From Clostridia bacterium (GTDB lineage Bacteria; Bacillota; Clostridia; Peptostreptococcales; Anaerovoracaceae): DNA of 64,000 nucleotides. Every line of letters begins with the position of its first letter. Within the stretch, counting starts at the first letter, position 1. The notes beneath the pieces were generated by a model. That model worked only from the letters and a program-made list of their open reading frames with translations, ran no database searches and had not been told where the DNA came from. The DNA lies in the NCBI GenBank assembly GCA_902363595.1, contig CABJAP010000001.1:496001-560000 (forward strand), given 5' to 3'. The position numbers were made by a program, and so were the translations under genes. Below are positions 44,264 to 52,071 of the stretch, piece after piece.

Positions 44264-44267
44264 TTTC

Positions 44268-44753
44268 TTATTCCTCCAATTTCCTGTAATATTCATCTGT
44301 TACTGGTTCCAGCCACTCATTTGAAGTCTCTTCTCCGGGACATTCCACTGCCAAATGGCTGAACCAGCTATCAGCTTTAGCTCCATGCCAGTGTTTCACT
44401 CCCGCCGGTATGGTCACAACGTCACCCGGCTTTAAGCTCTGCGCCGCTTTGCCTTCCTCCTGGTACCAGCCTTCGCCGTCCACACAGATGAGCAGCTGCC
44501 CGCCGCCTGCTTTGGCATGATGGATATGCCAATTGTTCCGGCAGCTCGGCTCAAAAGTCACATTGGCGACAAAAACCGTCTCCTTGGGATCGGTCAAGGG
44601 TTTCAGATAGCTGTTTCCGATAAAGTACTGGGCGAATGCCGTATTGGGTTCCCCCTGGCCGAAGAAACCGCCGTGTTCCTCTGTACCTGAGACTTCAGCA
44701 TGCACGCCTTTACCCGCGCGAAAGGCATCGCTGCCTGCTGTCTGTTTTTCCAT
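44268..44753 (-). CDS. Cupin domain protein
   Basis: A 161-residue single-domain cupin, similar to proteins that occur next to carboxymuconolactone decarboxylases and reductases. Metal-binding motif 1 is NNWHIHHAKAGGGQLLICVDG (histidines near residues 75-78) and motif 2 PAGVKHWHGAKADS. The start at 44753 is preferred because GGGGGG lies 9-10 bases upstream; ATG at 44762 overlaps it. It lies 14 bp after the hydrolase gene and 4 bp before the flavodoxin gene, clearly the same operon. Confidence 0.88.
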   Translation of the reverse strand: MEKQTAGSDAFRAGKGVHAEVSGTEEHGGFFGQGEPNTAFAQYFIGNSYLKPLTDPKETVFVANVTFEPSCRNNWHIHHAKAGGGQLLICVDGEGWYQEEGKAAQSLKPGDVVTIPAGVKHWHGAKADSWFSHLAVECPGEETSNEWLEPVTDEYYRKLEE

Positions 44754-44767
44754 TTTCTTCATCCCCC

Positions 44768-45742
44768 CTATTTCAAGTTTTCCCGAAAGAATTCCGCCAG
44801 CTTATCAAAAGGTATGATATCGACCTGATCATATAAATCCGTATGAACTGCACCCGGAATGATCAACAATTCTTTATTATCACCCTTTAATTGCTCAAAG
44901 ACATCCTTACTAAAGTAGCAGGAATGGGCTTTTTCTCCGTGAACCAGCAATACGGCGCTGCGAATCTCACTGCTATACTGGAGGATCGGCATGTTTAAAA
45001 AGGACAAGGCTGAGGTTGTGTTCCACCCGTCATTGGAATTCAGCGACCGCTGGTGATAACCCCGGCTGGTCTTGTAATAGGCGTGGTAGTCTTTGACAAA
45101 GAACGGCGCATCTTCCGGTAATGGATCTACAACGCCGCCTGCCCGCTCATAGCCGCCCTTCTTATAATCGAGAGTTCTCTGTGCGTTCAGGGCTTTTCGT
45201 TTTTCGTGCCGTTCTTCCTCACTGTCTTCCGAATCAAAGTAACCCTTTGCGTTTACCCGGCTCATATCGTACATGGTGGAAGCAACCGTCGCTTTGATTC
45301 TGGTATCAATGGCTGCGGCGTTTAACGCCATGCCTCCCCATCCGCAGATACCGATGATGCCGATTTTTTCAGGATCCACATTGTCCTGCACGGACAGAAA
45401 ATCCACCGCCGCCTGAAAATCCTCCGTGTTGATATCCGGCGAAGCCACATATCTTGGACTTCCGCCGCTCTCCCCGGTAAAGGACGGATCAAACGCAATC
45501 GTTATAAATCCTCTTTCTGCCATCGTCTGCGCGTAGAGTCCGGAGGCCTGCTCTTTTACTGCTCCAAAGGGCCCGCTTACTGCGATTGCAGGCAGCTTTC
45601 CTTCGGCCCCGGCCGGCTCATAGAAATCAGCCGCCAAAGTAATGCCATAACGGTTATGAAAGGTGACTTTTCGGTGGTTCACCTTGTCGCTTTTTGTAAA
45701 TGTCTTATCCCAAACTTCTACTAAATTTAATTTTTCTTCCAT
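44768..45742 (-). CDS. Alpha/beta hydrolase with cysteine nucleophile elbow
   Basis: A 324-residue alpha/beta hydrolase of the YcjY/dienelactone-hydrolase-like type. It has AVSGPFGAVKEQASGLYAQ, IAFDPSFTGESGG, and the elbow IIGICGWGGMALN, where cysteine (near residue 145) stands in the usual serine position. The final histidine lies in IPGAVHTDLYD. The gene is the second in an operon of flavin reductase, hydrolase, cupin and flavodoxin. The substrate is not known; a role in detoxifying reactive carbonyl or quinone-like compounds fits the MerR control but is inference. Confidence 0.85.
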   Translation of the reverse strand: MEEKLNLVEVWDKTFTKSDKVNHRKVTFHNRYGITLAADFYEPAGAEGKLPAIAVSGPFGAVKEQASGLYAQTMAERGFITIAFDPSFTGESGGSPRYVASPDINTEDFQAAVDFLSVQDNVDPEKIGIIGICGWGGMALNAAAIDTRIKATVASTMYDMSRVNAKGYFDSEDSEEERHEKRKALNAQRTLDYKKGGYERAGGVVDPLPEDAPFFVKDYHAYYKTSRGYHQRSLNSNDGWNTTSALSFLNMPILQYSSEIRSAVLLVHGEKAHSCYFSKDVFEQLKGDNKELLIIPGAVHTDLYDQVDIIPFDKLAEFFRENLK

Positions 45743-45757
45743 TTTTTAAATCCTCCT

Positions 45758-46300
45758 CTATTTGATCGATTTGCCCATAACATAAGCTTTTCTCAGTGAC
45801 GAATGTCCTTCTATTGAACCGGCATCATCCACGCCTCCAGCGAACACCGTACCCGCCAGATTAGCCTTTTCATAGCATGCAATCCAGCCCTCCAGTCCGT
45901 GGATCGCTCTCTCATCTACCCCCTCTTCCTCTTCGGCTGCGGAAGAAAGGAGGTAAATGTCGCGGAAAGCATAGTCCGATGGATAGAGCGAGTTGGCTCG
46001 ATCGAGCAGCGTCTTCATCTGCCCGCTCATTTCATAATAGTAAATCGGTGTCGCGTAGACGATCACATCCGCCCGCTTCATTTTCTCCGCAATTTCAATG
46101 GCATCGTCCTCAATCACGCACTTGCCCTGCTCCTGGCAGGCCAGGCAGCCTTTGCAGAAACCGATGTTTTTATCCTTCAGTGATATTTTTTCTACAGCAT
46201 GGCCAGCTTCCTTCGCACCTTCTATAAAGGAATCCGCCAGCAGTTCCGAATTGCTTTGATTCCTCAGGCTGGTGCTGATAACGAGAATGTTCTTGATCAT
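45758..46300 (-). CDS. Flavodoxin family NAD(P)H-dependent oxidoreductase
   Basis: A 180-residue iron-sulfur-flavoprotein-like reductase. It has the FMN loop ISTSLRNQSNSELLADSF, a cysteine motif CKGCLACQEQGKC (residues 50-62), and ATPIYYYEMSGQMKTLLDR. The CxxCxxC...C group matches the cluster-binding pattern of iron-sulfur flavoproteins or the usual flavodoxin_2 variants. AAGGAGG lies 8 bases before the ATG. It is the first gene of the operon and divergent from the MerR gene, with a MerR-type promoter in between. Confidence 0.9.
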   Translation of the reverse strand: MIKNILVISTSLRNQSNSELLADSFIEGAKEAGHAVEKISLKDKNIGFCKGCLACQEQGKCVIEDDAIEIAEKMKRADVIVYATPIYYYEMSGQMKTLLDRANSLYPSDYAFRDIYLLSSAAEEEEGVDERAIHGLEGWIACYEKANLAGTVFAGGVDDAGSIEGHSSLRKAYVMGKSIK

Positions 46301-46353
46301 AGAAAAACCTCCTTACAATCAGATTGATCTTTTTATGGTAATGTGTTATGCTT

Positions 46354-46384
46354 ATGGTAATACCTAAACCTGACTTTAGGTCAA
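46354..46384 (-). promoter_or_regulatory. MerR-type promoter with 19-bp spacer and dyad
   Basis: On the minus strand TTGACC (46379-46384) and TACCAT (46354-46359) are 19 bp apart, the long spacer typical of MerR-activated promoters. The inverted repeat ACCTAAA (46362-46368) / TTTAGGT (46375-46381) sits in the spacer. A MerR gene is divergent to it. Confidence 0.8.
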
Positions 46385-46424
46385 GATGTTTTTTGAACTT
46401 TTTTTGAAAGGAAGGAAATTTTTT

Positions 46425-46865
46425 ATGTATTCCATTGGCAAAGTGTCCGAAATGTTTCAGCTGCCAATCTCCACCCTGCGCTATTATGACAAAGAAGGGC
46501 TGTTTCCCCAAATGAAAAGAGCTTCCGGTATCCGCCAATTTGATGAACGGGAAATCGAAGCTCTTCGGGTCATCGAATGTTTGAAAAAATCCGGGATGGA
46601 AATCAAGGATATTAAGCAGTTTATGGAGTGGTGTTCGGAGGGAAGTAGCACCTATGCCCAGAGGCGCGATCTTTTTCTGAAACAAAAAGAGGCTGTGGAG
46701 CAGGAGATCCACCGAATGGAAAAGGTGTTGGATATGATTCGTTTTAAGTGCTGGTATTATGAAGAGGCCATTAAGGACGGCAATGAAGACCGCCTCCATG
46801 AAATGACACCGGAGCAGATGCCGGAGGAAATACGGGATGCCTATTATCATGCCCATGAGGAGTGA
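46425..46865 (+). CDS. MerR family transcriptional regulator
   Basis: A 146-residue MerR regulator of the non-metal type. The winged helix starts MYSIGKVSEMFQLPISTLRY, followed by YDKEGLFPQMKRASGIRQF, and a long dimerisation helix (about residues 78-115) leads to a short C-terminal tail without metal-binding cysteines. AAGGAAGGA lies before the ATG at 46425. It likely twists the 19-bp-spacer promoter of the divergent reductase operon into an active form under stress by aldehydes, quinones or drugs. Confidence 0.92.
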   Translation: MYSIGKVSEMFQLPISTLRYYDKEGLFPQMKRASGIRQFDEREIEALRVIECLKKSGMEIKDIKQFMEWCSEGSSTYAQRRDLFLKQKEAVEQEIHRMEKVLDMIRFKCWYYEEAIKDGNEDRLHEMTPEQMPEEIRDAYYHAHEE

Positions 46866-46994
46866 TGCGGCTGCCCAGCGTCACGCAGCCATAAAAGTTA
46901 TGAACTCAACTTCGATCATAGGCCATCCAAATCGTAAAATCGTATCGAACGCTGGCACCATTGGGTTTCTTTCACACCGTCCCTTATATGAAAA

Positions 46995-47255
46995 TCATTT
47001 CCCTGCCCAGCGCTTGCATTGCTGGATGCGCTTGCCATCGTCACCTTGCTTTTCGTCATAGGCAAACTGATTCAGCAAAGCGCAGGGGAACTCGCCGCAC
47101 TGCCCGCAGTGATGGTAATCCCTGGCCTCGCAGCAGCCTTTGACAGGACACTTGTCGCCCCAGAACGGTTTGTCGATATGTACGCAGCCTTCACATCCCA
47201 TCTGCTCTTTATAACTACACTCACTGCACAGGATGCCGCATCTTGATTCAACCAT
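46995..47255 (-). CDS. DUF3795 domain protein
   Basis: An 86-residue cysteine-rich protein of the DUF3795 family. It has CGILCSECSYKEQMGCEGC, DKCPVKGCCEA, and HHCGQCGEFPC, about twelve cysteines that probably bind zinc or an iron-sulfur cluster. Function unknown. The start at 47255 follows CGGAGG. An extended inverted repeat stands 35 bp upstream. Confidence 0.85.
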   Translation of the reverse strand: MVESRCGILCSECSYKEQMGCEGCVHIDKPFWGDKCPVKGCCEARDYHHCGQCGEFPCALLNQFAYDEKQGDDGKRIQQCKRWAGK

Positions 47256-47289
47256 AAATATAATCCTCCGTTTTTGTCTCAATCATAGT

Positions 47290-47325
47290 ATAAGGAACAC
47301 GACAACTGTGTGTCATGTTCCTTAT
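47290..47325. promoter_or_regulatory. Extended inverted repeat upstream of the DUF3795 gene
   Basis: ATAAGGAACA-C-GACA pairs with TGTC-A-TGTTCCTTAT around a 6-base loop. There is no T-run on either side, so it is more likely an operator or mRNA structure than a terminator. Confidence 0.55.
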
Positions 47326-47394
47326 AACTAATGCGACGCCCGGGTGTTTTTTTCTGGTGCGAATGATACAGCATAAATGCTCTTTGCCTCATTA

Positions 47395-48036
47395 TTAGTT
47401 TAAAGAATCGATCAGTTCCTGCACTTCGATAAAAAATCGAGACAAATGAAAACCGTCTGCAACCGCGTGATGAATATTCATAGTGACCGGCATCATATAG
47501 CTGCCGTGTTCTATTTCATATTTACCCCAGGTTATTACTGGCGCAAGAAATTTGCCTTCGTCAAAAACATGGACATCGAAATGTCTGTATTTTACCCATG
47601 GCAGACAGGATACGTCGAAAAAGTTTAAAGGCTGATTTTCTACAAAAGAACGCTGGTGTTTATGCTGCTCCATATCGGCCATGCATTGTGAATGAAATTC
47701 AAATAAATCATCCGAAAACTCCGTAATAAATTTTGTGAAATTCTCATCTTCTTTGTGAAAATCAACGTAGGATGGAGAAATAGATTCCCACTTGATCAAA
47801 TCACCGTCCCTGTCCCAGCCATACTTAAATTCATCATGCCCGTTGACAATTTTTGAAACGACCCAAATCATTGAGGGGTAGAACTTCAAGCTGTTTTTCT
47901 TCGAAAATCCGATTAAATTGGATACATCGATATCAACCGTTAAGCTCATGACAATACGCATATGATCAATATAGCTTTTAAACAGGCTCCCCCTGCTCCA
48001 TTCATTCAAATCAACTTTTGTATATTCACTTTCCAT
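47395..48036 (-). CDS. Type A chloramphenicol O-acetyltransferase-like
   Basis: A 213-residue protein of the CAT (type A) family. It has the SLTVDIDVSNL opening strand, KKNSLKFYPSMIW, PWVKYRHFDVHV, and the catalytic motif IHHAVADGFHLSRFF, whose first histidines contain the catalytic base. In classical CAT enzymes the position after V is usually cysteine; here it is alanine, which should not abolish activity. The start at 48036 lies 6 bases after GGAGG. It follows the YdeI gene by 15 bp, so both are probably cotranscribed. True chloramphenicol resistance is not certain. Confidence 0.87.
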   Translation of the reverse strand: MESEYTKVDLNEWSRGSLFKSYIDHMRIVMSLTVDIDVSNLIGFSKKNSLKFYPSMIWVVSKIVNGHDEFKYGWDRDGDLIKWESISPSYVDFHKEDENFTKFITEFSDDLFEFHSQCMADMEQHKHQRSFVENQPLNFFDVSCLPWVKYRHFDVHVFDEGKFLAPVITWGKYEIEHGSYMMPVTMNIHHAVADGFHLSRFFIEVQELIDSLN

Positions 48037-48051
48037 ACCCATCCTCCTGAT

Positions 48052-48612
48052 TTACATTGGCTTTAAATTCTTGATCAGCCGGTCCACCATCCAGGCAAGA
48101 CGCTTTTCGCGCCCCGCATCTGTCTTTGCATCAAAATATGCCCGCGTATAGGTTTTCTTTACCGACAAGGACATGGACAGGAAATTGGTATAAGCGGGAT
48201 CATATTGTTTCAGCAGCACAGCTACAGAATCGATCATATCTTCGGTCACTTCCTGCTTTTGGGGAGCATCCCACTGGCCGTTTTTCTTAGCTTCTTCTAT
48301 CTTAGCCCGTCCATAATCCGTCATAATCCCTTGTTGCTCCAACTTTTCAACCAGAGCTTTGTTTTTCTCCGACCATTTACTGTTTTTTCTGCGCATAGAA
48401 AAATACTTTTTGTAAGTTTTCTCGTCAATGCGCTGCATCTGCCCGTCGATCCAGCCAAAGCAGAGTGCTTCTTCCAGCGCTTCGCCCGCCTTGATCGTTT
48501 TCGGCCCGCCCGCCTTGCCGAAAAGCAGCCAGACACCGGACTTGGACAGACAGTTCTCAACCAGCCACTCCCGAAACTCCTCTCTTGTGGAAAACTCCAT
48601 TATCTCATTCAT
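48052..48612 (-). CDS. YdeI/OmpD-associated family protein
   Basis: A 186-residue cytoplasmic protein of the YdeI family. It has the conserved FSTREEFREWLVENC, EALCFGWIDGQMQRID, YFSMRRKNSKWSEKN-ALVEKLEQQG and a helical C-terminus. Related proteins have been connected with bacteriocin or stress protection, but the molecular function is unknown. The start at 48612 follows CAGGAG. A second family member lies at 59349, with a third fragment at 60655. Confidence 0.85.
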   Translation of the reverse strand: MNEIMEFSTREEFREWLVENCLSKSGVWLLFGKAGGPKTIKAGEALEEALCFGWIDGQMQRIDEKTYKKYFSMRRKNSKWSEKNKALVEKLEQQGIMTDYGRAKIEEAKKNGQWDAPQKQEVTEDMIDSVAVLLKQYDPAYTNFLSMSLSVKKTYTRAYFDAKTDAGREKRLAWMVDRLIKNLKPM

Positions 48613-48799
48613 CTTACTTCTCCTGACTCTGTTCATCTTGCCGGTCCACCATATCCGTCCAATGAACCTTCCCTAAGATCCTACTTCGTGAAACCACATT
48701 TACCGTTTCCCAATCACACATTCACCATTTGAATAACCGGACCGTGTATGGCTGATTTGAAAATCCTGCTTCTTCATACAATCGATGAGCGTGTGCATA

Positions 48800-49348
48800 T
48801 CAAATTCTCGGTGGCAGTCCATGATTCATATAAGAATAATTTAGCTTTCCAAATCGTTTCCCATTTATCGTCAGTGCGTCGTTTTCAAGGCTTGTCTGAA
48901 CCATACCCACTTTCTCCATTGCCCGTGTTGAACCAATATTGTTTTCTGCACACCAGGCTGTGACCGTGGATATTCCCTCATCTTCTGTCAAATAAGCAAG
49001 GACCCGTCGTAACGCCTCAGTTGCAAATCCTTTGCCCCAGCGGCTGCAGACGATGCTCATACCAATTTCAATGCTATTTTCTTTCTGATCATAGTCATAA
49101 GCGCCGATTGTTCCGACCAGCCGGCCTTCATATTCGATCGCCCATCCATAAAAATATGCATTGCTGTAACCATCTAAAAAATGCTGTATTGTTTCCTGGG
49201 CCGTTTCTTCTGTCGCATATGGGTTCCAACCGGAATATTCATACATTTTTTCGTCACTGCCAAAACACCGATACAGCATCTGCGCATCCTCAAACACATG
49301 CTTCCGCAATATTAGCCTTTCCGTTTCCAACTTAACTGTACCTTGCAT
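48800..49348 (-). CDS. GNAT family N-acetyltransferase (RimJ/RimL-like)
   Basis: A 182-residue acetyltransferase beginning VKLETERLILRKHVFEDA. The acetyl-CoA loop is VCSRWGKGFATEALRRVL (near residues 100-115) and the C-terminal strand region NNIGSTRAMEKVGM is present. AAGGAG lies 8 bases before the ATG. The acceptor is unknown. It is one of five GNAT genes between 48.8 and 61.9 kb and at 19.4 kb. Confidence 0.87.
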   Translation of the reverse strand: MQGTVKLETERLILRKHVFEDAQMLYRCFGSDEKMYEYSGWNPYATEETAQETIQHFLDGYSNAYFYGWAIEYEGRLVGTIGAYDYDQKENSIEIGMSIVCSRWGKGFATEALRRVLAYLTEDEGISTVTAWCAENNIGSTRAMEKVGMVQTSLENDALTINGKRFGKLNYSYMNHGLPPRI

Positions 49349-49397
49349 ATCAAATTCTCCTTAGCAAGCCGGGATTTACATAATCGTAATATGAAAT

Positions 49398-49925
49398 CTA
49401 CATCTTATATCTGCAGTATCTTCCTGTCGTAATGATATCTCCCCCATTACATTCATAAGGTATTTCTTTTACAAATCGAAACCCTAGTTTTTGAAGAACA
49501 CGGCCAGAAGCCTGATTTTCTACAGCATACGCCGTACTGATCTCTTTTATTTTCATTACTTCAGCCGCATATTTAATTACTGCACGCATAGCTTCAGTCA
49601 CATACCCATTTCCCCAAAAGTTCTTGCCAAGATTATAAGAAATATCCCAATGTCTTTCGTCATCATTGAAAAAAATTAAGCAAGTTCCGATTATTTCCTC
49701 TGTGCTTTTCAAAACAATAATCCATCTGTTCCACTCATCATTTTCTAAATTTTCGAGCTCAAATTCTACAAACTTTTTTGCTTCGTTTATATCATCGCTG
49801 GCTTTCCAGCACATGTATTTTGACACATTTTCATCTTTCATCCAGCAATTAAAAATTGTCTTCATATCTTCTGAATGAATTTCTCTTAGAAGCAATCTAT
49901 CTGTTTCCAACTTAGGTGTTATCAT
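49398..49925 (-). CDS. GNAT family N-acetyltransferase (RimJ/RimL-like)
   Basis: A 175-residue acetyltransferase beginning MITPKLETDRLLLREIHSED. It contains GTCLIFFNDDERHWDISYN, the acetyl-CoA loop NLGKNFWGNGYVTEAMRAVI, and ENQASGRVLQKLGFRFVKE. The start at 49925 matches family N-termini; only a weak GGTAGAAAT lies upstream. AT content is higher than in its neighbours, which suggests separate acquisition. Confidence 0.85.
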   Translation of the reverse strand: MITPKLETDRLLLREIHSEDMKTIFNCWMKDENVSKYMCWKASDDINEAKKFVEFELENLENDEWNRWIIVLKSTEEIIGTCLIFFNDDERHWDISYNLGKNFWGNGYVTEAMRAVIKYAAEVMKIKEISTAYAVENQASGRVLQKLGFRFVKEIPYECNGGDIITTGRYCRYKM

Positions 49926-49992
49926 ATTTCTACCAATAAATTTTCCTATTTGTCTAATGTTCTTACAGATTGGGATTTCCGTAAAAATCCGA

Positions 49993-51939
49993 TTATATTT
50001 TATCATCCTCAGCCCGATATCTGCCAAACTTCCCTTTCGTACTTTTCTTTACCTTATACATCGCTTTGTCTGCCAGCTTTAACAGTTCCTGACTGGTGCC
50101 GGTATGCTCGGGATAATACAAATATCCGCCGGAGAGACTCACTGCCACATGCTCTCCATCAGGCATCACAAGATCTGACTTTTTCATATGGCTGTATAGG
50201 CAGTCCAGGCAGTCCTCTATCTCCTGCTAGGATTTGGCGCCGTAGATTACCAGCACAAACTCATCCCCGCTTAATCTGGCCGCCAATTTATGGGGGCAAT
50301 CGCAGCCCTGGAGCAGATCCGCAGCGGCCTTCAGCATCTTGTCGCCGTAATCATGCCCCCAATGATCGTTGGTATATTTTAAGTTATCCAAATCCGCCAT
50401 CAAAACCATTGCTGTTTTCAGTTCTTCCGGTTCCTGCAGCAATGCGTCAAACTTGCTGAAGAAAGCCCTGCGGGTATACAACCCGGTGAGCAAATCCACA
50501 TCCCGTTCTCGCTCGATCTTCCGTTTTTCTATGATTTCTGCTGTCATATCCACAACGATTCCCAGCGTTTTTCTTTCCTCTTGGTAAAACTTTATTTTTA
50601 CATAATGTTTGCGCCCTTCGTCCTGGTCAATGAGATAAACATCTTTCTCCAGTTCATAGGGATGGGTGCAGATCTCGGCAATTTTTTCAGCAAAGCGTTT
50701 CCTGCTGGACAGGATTTGGCGAAGCTCCTCTTCTGGCATCAGCAGGATCTCCCCGATTTTGCTCGTGGCCAAAACCCGTTCCATGTCCTGATTATATTCG
50801 TAGACAGCAACCGGAATATCGACACTCTGGAATACCAAAGAAAGCTTGCTGGTAGTCTCAAGAAGGCTCTCGACCATATGGTTTAAATTACTGCTTAACA
50901 TGGCAAATTCAGGAGAATGATCGATCTCCACCCGGTAATCCAAATCTCCGGCCGCGATTTTTTTCGTTCCGGCAATGATACCGTAGATTCCGTTAATAAT
51001 CATATTATCCAATATCCTAAGGAGCAAAAAAATCACCACGATGGCAAGGAGAGCCAGGCTGAAAATAATCAGCGCCATATTGGACGGGACATTTTCATAG
51101 ATTTTTTCATGCGTGCCGCTTACACAAACTAAGACGTTGTCCGTTGCTTCCATGACACAGTAATTATCCTTTCCGCCAAAGGTGACCTTCCCGCTCTGCC
51201 GCTCTTTTCCCAATTCAGGAGCGCTCACATCCAGGCCGAGGTCTGCTGCCTTTTTATTCAGCAGCTGCTTATCAGTAGAACCTGAAATTTTGCCTGTATC
51301 TAAATCCACAGCAAAAATCGTGATGCCGTCCTCTGTTGTCATCAAATCAAAGATATGGGATAATTCATTCTTTTTCATGGCCTCCAGAAGGCGGATCGGT
51401 TCCATTCCAATCTGAACGATCCCTTTCTGGTCCTCACGCCATACGGCGATATACTGCATCAGTTTGTTTTCAGCAGTATTGGGCGTCACTTCCTGGCAAA
51501 GCTGCATGGATTTATCTTTCAGCATGGGGAGAAAGAATTTCATTTGCTCCCCGGATTCAAAGGTATAGTTATAATACTTGGGAACTGAGCCGGAAAACAG
51601 CTTTCCCTTTGTATCAAAAAGATGCAGTTCATCCACCTGCAACAAAGATGCGATTTTTCTAAGCTCCTTTAGATCATCGATTACTTCCGGCTGATTCTGT
51701 ATGATATAGGCCGCAGCTTTTGCCCGAACAAAATAATCCTCTTCTAAATTTTGCTTCAATTTCTCAATCTCCGCACTGTTCTTCTCCAAAATCTCCTTAA
51801 CCTGGTTGATCCTGAGTTCCGCGTTGGTTTCCATCGCTTCTCTTGCAGATTTGATTTGGATATAATAGCTTAAAACCGCCGTCGCGGCCATGCTGACCAC
51901 GATAACGATGCATAGTCGAAGAGTAATGGCTTTTTTCAT
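49993..51939 (-). pseudogene. Diguanylate cyclase interrupted by an in-frame TAG
   Basis: A membrane GGDEF protein of about 648 codons. In order: N-terminal helix, extracytoplasmic sensor (about 30-275), second helix (about 280-300), HAMP (about 305-365), PAS-like region (about 375-480) and GGDEF domain (about 490-645). The active-site motif is RLSGDEFVLVIYG, an SGDEF variant. Codon 571 (50227-50229) is TAG, directly after this motif; the frame continues with QEIEDCLDCLYSH and the normal GGDEF ending HVAVSLSGGYLYYP and LADKAMYKVKK to 49993. So one nonsense codon removes the last third of the domain. GGGGAGG precedes the ATG. A real mutation, readthrough and a sequencing error are all possible. 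Confidence 0.85.
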
Positions 51940-52017
51940 GGTGAGCCTCCCCAGAGCAATATAAGTTTATTGTATCATGGACCTTAGCCTATGGCTATAG
52001 AATATGACGAAAGAGCA

Positions 52018-52048
52018 CAAGAAGAAAGCTGCCGCATGCAGCGACAGC
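52018..52048 (-). terminator. Terminator after the solute-binding lipoprotein gene
   Basis: GCTGTCGC / GCGGCAGC (52028-52048) around TGCAT, one G-U pair, then TTTCTTCTT on the minus strand. Confidence 0.7.
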
Positions 52049-52071
52049 CTCATAGGTCGAGCTTCCCCTTC

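Noticed and set aside
50227..50229. TAG codon read as pyrrolysine
   Set aside because: No pyl genes are visible and the GGDEF position has no catalytic need for it; a second broken gene nearby carries TAA, so ordinary gene decay is simpler.
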